Shown here: one piece after another, positions 1 through 4,195 of the stretch
Layout: each line of letters begins with the position of its first letter
How positions within the stretch are numbered: position 1 is the first letter of the stretch
Program-made: the position numbers and the translations under genes
Source of the DNA: Caldifarciminota bacterium
GTDB lineage: Bacteria; Hydrothermota; Hydrothermia; B15-G9; WFZT01
DNA length: 5,676 bases
Direction of reading: 5' to 3'
Assembly: GCA_026986655.1 (NCBI GenBank)
Contig: JALSOD010000007.1
Span: 1 to 5,676, forward strand
The notes under the pieces: model-generated
Told to the model about the DNA's origin: nothing
Database searches by the model: none
What the model saw: only the letters and a program-made list of their open reading frames with translations

Positions 1-14
1 CCGCCTTATAAAAA

Positions 15-91
<77 letters not shown>

Positions 92-104
92 TCATGTAGG
101 TGTT

Positions 105-136
105 ATTATACTAAGCATGCACCCAAAACCTGTCAA
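105..136 (-). promoter_or_regulatory. Promoter of the initiator tRNA
   Basis: Read on the minus strand, a perfect -35 box TTGACA lies at 136-131. Two overlapping -10 candidates follow: TAGTAT at 113-108 with the ideal 17-bp spacer (4 of 6 matches), and TATAAT at 110-105 with a 20-bp spacer (6 of 6 matches but too far). Transcription would begin about 5-12 bases ahead of the mature tRNA 5' end at 91, giving a very short leader for RNase P to remove. Which -10 is used cannot be decided from sequence. The tRNA and the cytochrome operon to the right are divergent. Confidence 0.6.
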
Positions 137-180
137 GAATCCTATAGAAGATTTCCGAAAAATATGGACAGTGGGAAATT

Positions 181-211
181 CCCCTTAGTCCCTCTTTTTG
201 CGAAGGGGACT
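181..211. repeat. Inverted repeat with two alternative stems
   Basis: In an otherwise gene-free stretch (137-357), CCCCTT at 181-186 can pair with AAGGGG at 203-208. Alternatively AGTCCC at 187-192 can pair with GGGACT at 206-211. The two stems compete for the same 3' arm. Four T follow on the plus strand (211-214), so this could be a weak terminator for plus-strand transcription or a fold at the edge of an unannotated transcript. It lies upstream of the promoter I propose for the cytochrome operon, so it need not be in that mRNA. Confidence 0.35.
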
Positions 212-222
212 TTTCTGAAAAT

Positions 223-244
223 TCCTCCTTCGTACGAAGTAGGA
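223..244. terminator. Hairpin with T tracts on both sides, possible terminator
   Basis: A 22-bp near-palindrome: half-sites TCCTCCTTCGT (223-233) and ACGAAGTAGGA (234-244) pair at 10 of 11 positions around a CGTACG centre. The plus strand continues with TTTT at 245-248. The minus strand continues with TTTT from 221 down, interrupted only by register. The shape is that of a small bidirectional intrinsic terminator, but the T tracts are short and there is no clear gene to terminate here. Nearby, TTTGAATTAAG (261-271) and TTTGAAATTAAG (275-286) form a short direct repeat. I see no open reading frame or RNA gene in 137-357. Confidence 0.3.
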
Positions 245-357
245 TTTTAGGAACATTTTATTTGAATTAAGTTATTTGAAATTAAGCGGTTAACTATAAA
301 TTCTTACAGGTTCACTAATAGACATCTCCCTGAACATTTAATTAATTTTATTTCTTA

Positions 358-371
358 TTGCATTATTGCAA
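358..371. promoter_or_regulatory. Crp/Fnr-type operator candidate
   Basis: TTGCA-TTAT-TGCAA is a perfect 5+4+5 inverted repeat, and one more base pairs on each side (357 A, 372 T). This is the TTGNN-N4-NNCAA layout used by regulators of the Crp/Fnr superfamily; the classical FNR site is TTGAT-N4-ATCAA. Its centre lies about 53 bases ahead of the predicted transcription start of the cytochrome operon, which places it where an activator could sit, although not at the classical -41.5 or -61.5 positions. An oxygen- or redox-sensing regulator would suit the genes downstream. The regulator itself is not in the window. Confidence 0.4.
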
Positions 372-382
372 TATTCTCAATG

Positions 383-411
383 TTGCCTGTACCTATTCGC
401 CATTTTATAAT
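383..411 (+). promoter_or_regulatory. Promoter of the cytochrome operon
   Basis: The -35 box TTGCCT (383-388, 4 of 6 matches) and the -10 box TATAAT (406-411, 6 of 6) are separated by exactly 17 bp. Transcription would start near 418 and give a leader of about 42 bases. Its position inside an upstream in-frame extension of the cytochrome reading frame supports the downstream ATG at 460 as the true start. The weak -35 beside a possible activator site at 358-371 fits a regulated promoter. Confidence 0.6.
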
Positions 412-459
412 AATTTTTCGGAAACGATAGACTTAGAAATTTTTGCCGAGGAGGTAGAT

Positions 460-2682
460 ATGTTGAGAAGGTTTATTGTGATATCCATAATCGCCCTCCC
501 ATTGTTTGCAGGTGAGATGAAAATCCCACCTCTGAACACGCTGGTCCCATATCAATGGGAGAAGCTGCCGGATACAAGCAAAACTATACACCATCCCCTG
601 ATAAAACTTCTGGACGAAAACGGACAGCCCGTTATAAAAACCGGGAAACCTGTGAGCACGCGCAAAACCTGCGGTAAGTGTCACGATTATGACTTCATCA
701 CCCACTCTTATCATTTCCAACAGGGCCACGATGAATACGATGAAAATTGGGGTGTGAAAAACAAAGAGCCCGGATCTTACTCACCTGGTATGTACGGGAG
801 GCAGTATGATTATCCATACTACCATCTAACACCTCTTGACTGGAAGAAAAGAGGGGTTCCTTTTGAATATGGATCTCCAAACTGGGCACTTCAGTGTGGC
901 ATCTGTCATCTTGGTGGAGGACCAACGGAATTTGACAGAAGAGGACGTAGATACGATAAGGTTCCTGATAGTAAAATTGCAAAAATGGATCCTGACTACT
1001 ACTGGTGGAATAGGAAAGCCGATAAGTTTCTTAAATGGGACTGGAAGCGTTCGGGAGTAAGAGAAGCAAACTGTCTCGTCTGCCACACACCTAATTACAG
1101 CAAAGGGATTCAGGACATGAGAACCACGGGCAAAGGGATTTACAAGTATCCACATTTTTCCTCTTCAACATCCGCTGGGCTCATCACTACCGGCATAGTT
1201 AAAAAAGTCCTTGACAATGGAAAGGTTATCTACAATCCAAAGGCATTTTATCCTGACGGAACTCTAAGACCCGGGTGGCTCAAGATTTCCGGCGAGTTTG
1301 CAAGAGCGAATGCCTGTCTGCAGTGCCATGCAGCACCGGTTATAAACCACCACGTCGACCCCTGGTACAACACGCCGGTTGTAAGAACAATCAACAGAGG
1401 GGTTTTGAGAAAAGGTTTTGTCTGGTCAAAGGAAAACATCTCTGAATGCACAGACAACATTGTTGGCAAAGATACCATGAACTATCCATGGGACGTCCAC
1501 GCAAAGGCAGGATTGACCTGTATTGATTGCCATCAGTTACCAAACTCTCCTGGAATTGTCAAACAGGGGGTTAAAGGTTACCAGGATACAACCTGGTCGA
1601 GGTTGGCATTCGCAGAATTTATCAAAAGACCCGATCACAACTTTGGGAAAGGAAATCCTCTCACATGGCGTGTAAGAGACGATATGAACTTTACAGTTAA
1701 AAGATGTGAAGATTGCCACGATGCTATGAAAAAAGGACACGACTGGCTACCTCAGAAGGAGTTGCACCTCAAAAAGATCGCGTGTACAACCTGTCACGTT
1801 CCAAAAATTCATTACTGGTCCATTAACTCTTTCAATTTTGCCCTCCCAAGACCTGAGCCATTCAGCCTGGGTGTAAAAATAACAGGTGCCTGTGGTGAAG
1901 CCCCTCAGTGGTTTACTTTACTCGGCACAAAGGGGAATCCAATAGAAAATCCTAAGGCAAAAATTGATGGATTCTATCCCCTCTACATTCCAAACAATTT
2001 CACACCAAACGGTCCAAAGCAGATCGCTCCCTACGCAGTAACATTTTCACTTCACTGGATTGATAAAGCAACAGGTGAAAGGCTTTACTTCAGACAGATT
2101 CTAAATGCCTTCTTCAAACGCGAGGGAACGGTTTGGGTTCCAAAGAAAGAAGTTCTCAAAGTCTTTGATGCTAACCACAATGGAAAGATAGATCAGCAGG
2201 AAGCATTATTCGACACTGATGCAAAGGTGGAGCTTGGTAAGAAACTCTTGAAACAGGTTGGCGTAAAAGATCCAGAGCTTGAGATTGTTGCGATGCCATT
2301 CTCTCTTGTCCACAATGTTGCACCAAAATCAAAGGCAATCAAAGATTGTAACGAATGTCACACTGCAAATTCCAGAATATTCAATAGAGGAAAGTACTCA
2401 AGAATCGTCTTTAACGCACCGGTTAAATACTCTGACTCGAGAATTTACAACGTTAGATTCCTCGGTATTCCAGTGTTGAAGACAGAGAACGGAAAGGTTT
2501 ACTGGGATAACTGGAATCTGCTCAAAGACTACCATCTAATTGGAGCGATAAAACCTGAGGAAACTGCGAGCAAGACAGTGAAAATCGTTGAACTCATCGG
2601 CCAGCTGATCGTCATACTTACCATAATCGGCGTTATACTTCATGCACTTGGAAGAATTATTTTAAGAGGAGCATCAAAGTAA
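460..2682 (+). CDS. Exported membrane-anchored octaheme c-type cytochrome with EF-hand
   Basis: A 740-residue multiheme cytochrome c, probably a periplasmic electron-transfer subunit or reductase. The ATG at 460 is chosen because GAGGAGGT (448-455) lies just ahead and a Sec signal peptide starts there: LRR, a hydrophobic stretch to about residue 16, and likely cleavage after LFA17. Eight CxxCH heme motifs start at C71, C146, C205, C286, C354, C416, C442 and C630. Histidines just ahead of several motifs (H347, H436, H618) are plausible distal ligands. A heme-free stretch of about 180 residues (447-629) contains a canonical EF-hand loop, D570 to E581. A membrane helix at about 708-731, followed by a basic tail (R732, R736, K740), anchors the C terminus with the bulk outside. 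Cysteines 330 and 478 are not in heme motifs. The heme count recalls the tetrathionate reductase (Otr) family octaheme cytochromes, but this protein is longer and I cannot assign a substrate. The cytochrome b gene follows 18 bases later. Confidence 0.93.
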   Translation: MLRRFIVISIIALPLFAGEMKIPPLNTLVPYQWEKLPDTSKTIHHPLIKLLDENGQPVIKTGKPVSTRKTCGKCHDYDFITHSYHFQQGHDEYDENWGVKNKEPGSYSPGMYGRQYDYPYYHLTPLDWKKRGVPFEYGSPNWALQCGICHLGGGPTEFDRRGRRYDKVPDSKIAKMDPDYYWWNRKADKFLKWDWKRSGVREANCLVCHTPNYSKGIQDMRTTGKGIYKYPHFSSSTSAGLITTGIVKKVLDNGKVIYNPKAFYPDGTLRPGWLKISGEFARANACLQCHAAPVINHHVDPWYNTPVVRTINRGVLRKGFVWSKENISECTDNIVGKDTMNYPWDVHAKAGLTCIDCHQLPNSPGIVKQGVKGYQDTTWSRLAFAEFIKRPDHNFGKGNPLTWRVRDDMNFTVKRCEDCHDAMKKGHDWLPQKELHLKKIACTTCHVPKIHYWSINSFNFALPRPEPFSLGVKITGACGEAPQWFTLLGTKGNPIENPKAKIDGFYPLYIPNNFTPNGPKQIAPYAVTFSLHWIDKATGERLYFRQILNAFFKREGTVWVPKKEVLKVFDANHNGKIDQQEALFDTDAKVELGKKLLKQVGVKDPELEIVAMPFSLVHNVAPKSKAIKDCNECHTANSRIFNRGKYSRIVFNAPVKYSDSRIYNVRFLGIPVLKTENGKVYWDNWNLLKDYHLIGAIKPEETASKTVKIVELIGQLIVILTIIGVILHALGRIILRGASK

Positions 2683-2700
2683 TTTTGTTGGAGGATTATC

Positions 2701-3312
2701 ATGAGTGAAAAAATCAAAGTTTATTCATTGCCAGACAGAATCTGGCATTGGGTTCACGGTATCTCCATCTTTTTACTGGTTATAACTTCACTCGTCGTGC
2801 ATATGCCGGACAAATTCCATTTTATGTCGTACAGAGCGGCTGTTAAGGCTCATACTGTTTTTGGATTCATCGTGATTTTTGACTACTTTTTCTGGCTACT
2901 CCACATGTTCCTCTACGGTTACATCAGGCACTACACTGTGAATTCTGAAGATATAGAGGGGATTAAAGCGCAGATAAGGTACTACACTTATGGAATTTTC
3001 AAAGGAGAGAAAAATCCTTTCACTCCAACAGAGGAGAAGAGACTGAACCCGCTTCAGAGAATTTCTTATCTTGGCCTGATGTTTATACTACTCCCTATCC
3101 AGATCATCACCGGATTCCTCCTCTGGAGTCCAATAAAGAATTCAGGTATAATTGATTCTCTCGGAGGACTACGCACGATTGCTGCTATCCATTCGTTCTT
3201 TGCCTATGTATTCATAGCGTTTTTAATTGGTCACCTCTATCTCGCAACAACGGGAGTTACGGTTTTTGCTGATTACAAGGCAATGATTACGGGCTGGGCA
3301 GAAGAGGAATGA
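2701..3312 (+). CDS. Di-heme cytochrome b subunit (Ni/Fe-hydrogenase/formate dehydrogenase b-type family)
   Basis: A 203-residue integral membrane protein with four predicted helices (about 17-34, 52-74, 121-142, 160-183). It starts with the R-x-x-H-W-x-x-H pattern (R13, H16, H19) typical of the cytochrome b561/Ni-hydrogenase b-subunit family. Likely axial ligands for two b hemes are H16 or H19 in helix 1, H51 at the start of helix 2, and H164 and H178 in helix 4. The 14-residue spacing of the last two equals that of H155 and H169 in formate dehydrogenase subunit FdnI, as I recall it. The family passes electrons between quinones and a periplasmic redox partner. The partner here is most likely the octaheme cytochrome encoded immediately upstream, which has its own C-terminal anchor. 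A Shine-Dalgarno GGAGG (2690-2694) sits 6 bases ahead of the ATG. The loop between helices 2 and 3 (about 75-119) is longer and more charged than the others. Confidence 0.9.
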   Translation: MSEKIKVYSLPDRIWHWVHGISIFLLVITSLVVHMPDKFHFMSYRAAVKAHTVFGFIVIFDYFFWLLHMFLYGYIRHYTVNSEDIEGIKAQIRYYTYGIFKGEKNPFTPTEEKRLNPLQRISYLGLMFILLPIQIITGFLLWSPIKNSGIIDSLGGLRTIAAIHSFFAYVFIAFLIGHLYLATTGVTVFADYKAMITGWAEEE

Positions 3313-3321
3313 ATTGAATTA

Positions 3322-3353
3322 ATACAGGGGCGCGCGTACGCGCGCCCCTGTAT
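3322..3353. terminator. Perfect 32-bp GC-rich palindrome ending the cytochrome operon
   Basis: The half-site ATACAGGGGCGCGCGT (3322-3337) is followed directly by its exact reverse complement (3338-3353). As RNA it folds into a 14-bp stem closed by a GUAC loop. It starts 9 bases after the stop codon of the cytochrome b gene, where a terminator or a 3'-end-stabilising hairpin is expected. No T tract follows (the next bases are CCCTCCATC), so it is not a textbook intrinsic terminator. It may block exonucleases, act with another factor, or be a protein-binding site or dispersed genomic repeat. Its all-GC core stands out from the AT-rich flanks. Confidence 0.6.
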
Positions 3354-3363
3354 CCCTCCATCA

Positions 3364-3392
3364 TTGAAAAACCCCCTTAAAAAGAGTATATT
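3364..3392 (+). promoter_or_regulatory. Upstream promoter candidate for the TPR-clpC unit
   Basis: TTGAAA (3364-3369, 5 of 6 matches) and TATATT (3387-3392, 5 of 6) are separated by 17 bp. Transcription would start near 3399, giving a leader of about 72 bases for the TPR gene. It sits between the palindrome and the stronger promoter at 3421-3449. In AT-rich DNA such matches occur by chance more easily than the second one. Confidence 0.4.
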
Positions 3393-3420
3393 AAAGGCTA
3401 AAAATTAGGACCTTGCTTTC

Positions 3421-3449
3421 TTGACATAAATTTTTTTGATAGGTATAAT
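3421..3449 (+). promoter_or_regulatory. Consensus promoter for the TPR-clpC unit
   Basis: TTGACA (3421-3426) and TATAAT (3444-3449) are both perfect sigma70 hexamers at the ideal 17-bp spacing. The predicted start falls near 3456, directly against the Shine-Dalgarno GGAGG at 3457-3461, so the 5' leader would be only about 15 bases. No CIRCE-type or CtsR-type heptad operator is visible around it, which suggests constitutive housekeeping expression of the unit. Confidence 0.85.
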
Positions 3450-3470
3450 TTCCAATGGAGGATTTGAAAT

Positions 3471-4163
3471 ATGGCTAAGAAAAGGCTGACAAAACAGGAA
3501 TTGAGGCGAGATCCAGTAAGGGACTTCCTACAAAAAACATTCTTCTGGCTTTTAGAGAAGAAAGATCAGGTGCTTCTTGTTAGCGCAATTGTTATCGTGG
3601 TTTTGCTCGTAATAGGATACTCACATAGCTCACATAACAGAAAGAATCCTGATGCAGAGTTGAAGTACCTGAGAGCTGTCACACTTTTTGCCAGTAAGGA
3701 TACAACCGGATCATACCTTACACAGTTCAAGGAACTTGCCACGGATTACAAAAGCACAATTTATGGTAAAAAAGCCCTCTATTATCTTGGAGTTTATTAT
3801 TTAGACAACTTCAACAGCGATTCTGCCCAATATTATTTTGAGCAATTTTTAAAATCGAAGGTAAATGATAAATTCCTGATTGCGGCAGCCCACGCCGGTC
3901 TTGGTGCTGTTTATGAGAACAAAGGGCTGTTTGAAGATGCCTACAAAGAATACATGGAGGCTTACAGAAACGCATTAACCAACACGTACAAAGGCCTCTA
4001 TTTCTATAAAGCTGCAAAGTGTAAGGAACTCGAAGGTGATTACGATACTGCTTTGAAAATGTTCAAAGAATTTAAAGAAAAATTCAGTAACCATTCACTT
4101 TCCTTTGATGCCTCACAGGAAATTGCGTTTATAAAAGGATTAAAGGAGGCGAAAAGAGGATGA
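3471..4163 (+). CDS. Membrane-anchored TPR-repeat protein (YfgM-like topology)
   Basis: A 230-residue protein of unknown exact function. A strongly basic N terminus (residues 2-31) is followed by one membrane helix at about 34-50. The positive-inside rule puts the N terminus in the cytoplasm and the rest in the periplasm. The remainder is helical with TPR-like pairs: about 62-93 (weak), 98-130 (ALYYLGVYYLDN), 137-169 (AHAGLGAVYENKGLFEDAY) and 175-206 (YYKA-like start, then LEGDYDTALKMFKEF). This topology resembles YfgM and other proteins with a TPR-like domain (PF09976 type), which in Escherichia coli associates with PpiD and the Sec translocon. Whether this protein does the same is inference. 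GGAGG (3457-3461) lies 9 bases ahead of the ATG. The gene is 22 bases ahead of clpC and probably cotranscribed with it. Confidence 0.88.
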   Translation: MAKKRLTKQELRRDPVRDFLQKTFFWLLEKKDQVLLVSAIVIVVLLVIGYSHSSHNRKNPDAELKYLRAVTLFASKDTTGSYLTQFKELATDYKSTIYGKKALYYLGVYYLDNFNSDSAQYYFEQFLKSKVNDKFLIAAAHAGLGAVYENKGLFEDAYKEYMEAYRNALTNTYKGLYFYKAAKCKELEGDYDTALKMFKEFKEKFSNHSLSFDASQEIAFIKGLKEAKRG

Positions 4164-4195
4164 GAGTAACGGGGGTGATTAACTCGTGTTCATAA
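4160..4195 (+). CDS. Possible 11-codon ORF overlapping the clpC start
   Basis: An ATG overlaps the TPR stop codon (ATGA at 4160-4163) and opens a reading frame for MRVTGVINSCS, ending at TAA 4193-4195 inside the first codons of clpC in another frame. A strong Shine-Dalgarno AAAGGAGG (4142-4149) sits 10 bases ahead of this ATG, better placed for it than for clpC. It could keep ribosomes moving from the TPR gene to the clpC start (termination-reinitiation), act as a leader peptide, or mean nothing. The peptide itself shows no recognisable family. Confidence 0.25.
   Translation: MRVTGVINSCS
4171..4179 (+). promoter_or_regulatory. Ribosome binding site of clpC
   Basis: GGGGGTGAT matches the long anti-Shine-Dalgarno complement (GGAGGTGAT) at 8 of 9 bases and ends 6 bases ahead of the GTG at 4186. 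An in-frame TAA at 4180-4182, just 3 bases before the GTG, rules out any earlier start in this frame. The next in-frame ATG is at codon 26, inside the conserved N domain. Confidence 0.75.

Noticed and set aside
276..300. TTGAAA (276-281) with TATAAA (295-300) as a promoter for the cytochrome operon
   Set aside because: The spacer is only 13 bp, too short for sigma70. The pair at 383-411 has a 17-bp spacer and a perfect -10 box.
358..459. A 34-residue N-terminal extension of the octaheme cytochrome starting at TTG 358
   Set aside because: It has no ribosome binding site, contains the best promoter of the region, and would bury the clear signal peptide that starts at ATG 460 behind GAGGAGGT.
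433..1740. Several minus-strand and alternate-frame open reading frames of 66-109 codons inside the cytochrome gene
   Set aside because: They are antisense or shifted shadows of a strongly coding frame, lack recognisable motifs, and overlap conserved heme-binding segments.
3313..3470. CIRCE (TTAGCACTC-N9-GAGTGCTAA) or CtsR heptad-repeat operator ahead of the TPR-clpC unit
   Set aside because: Read through the whole gap and found neither half-site.
4175..4195. GTG at 4175 as the clpC start
   Set aside because: It is in another frame and stops at TAA 4193. The clpC frame itself has a stop at 4180-4182, leaving GTG 4186 as the only upstream start.
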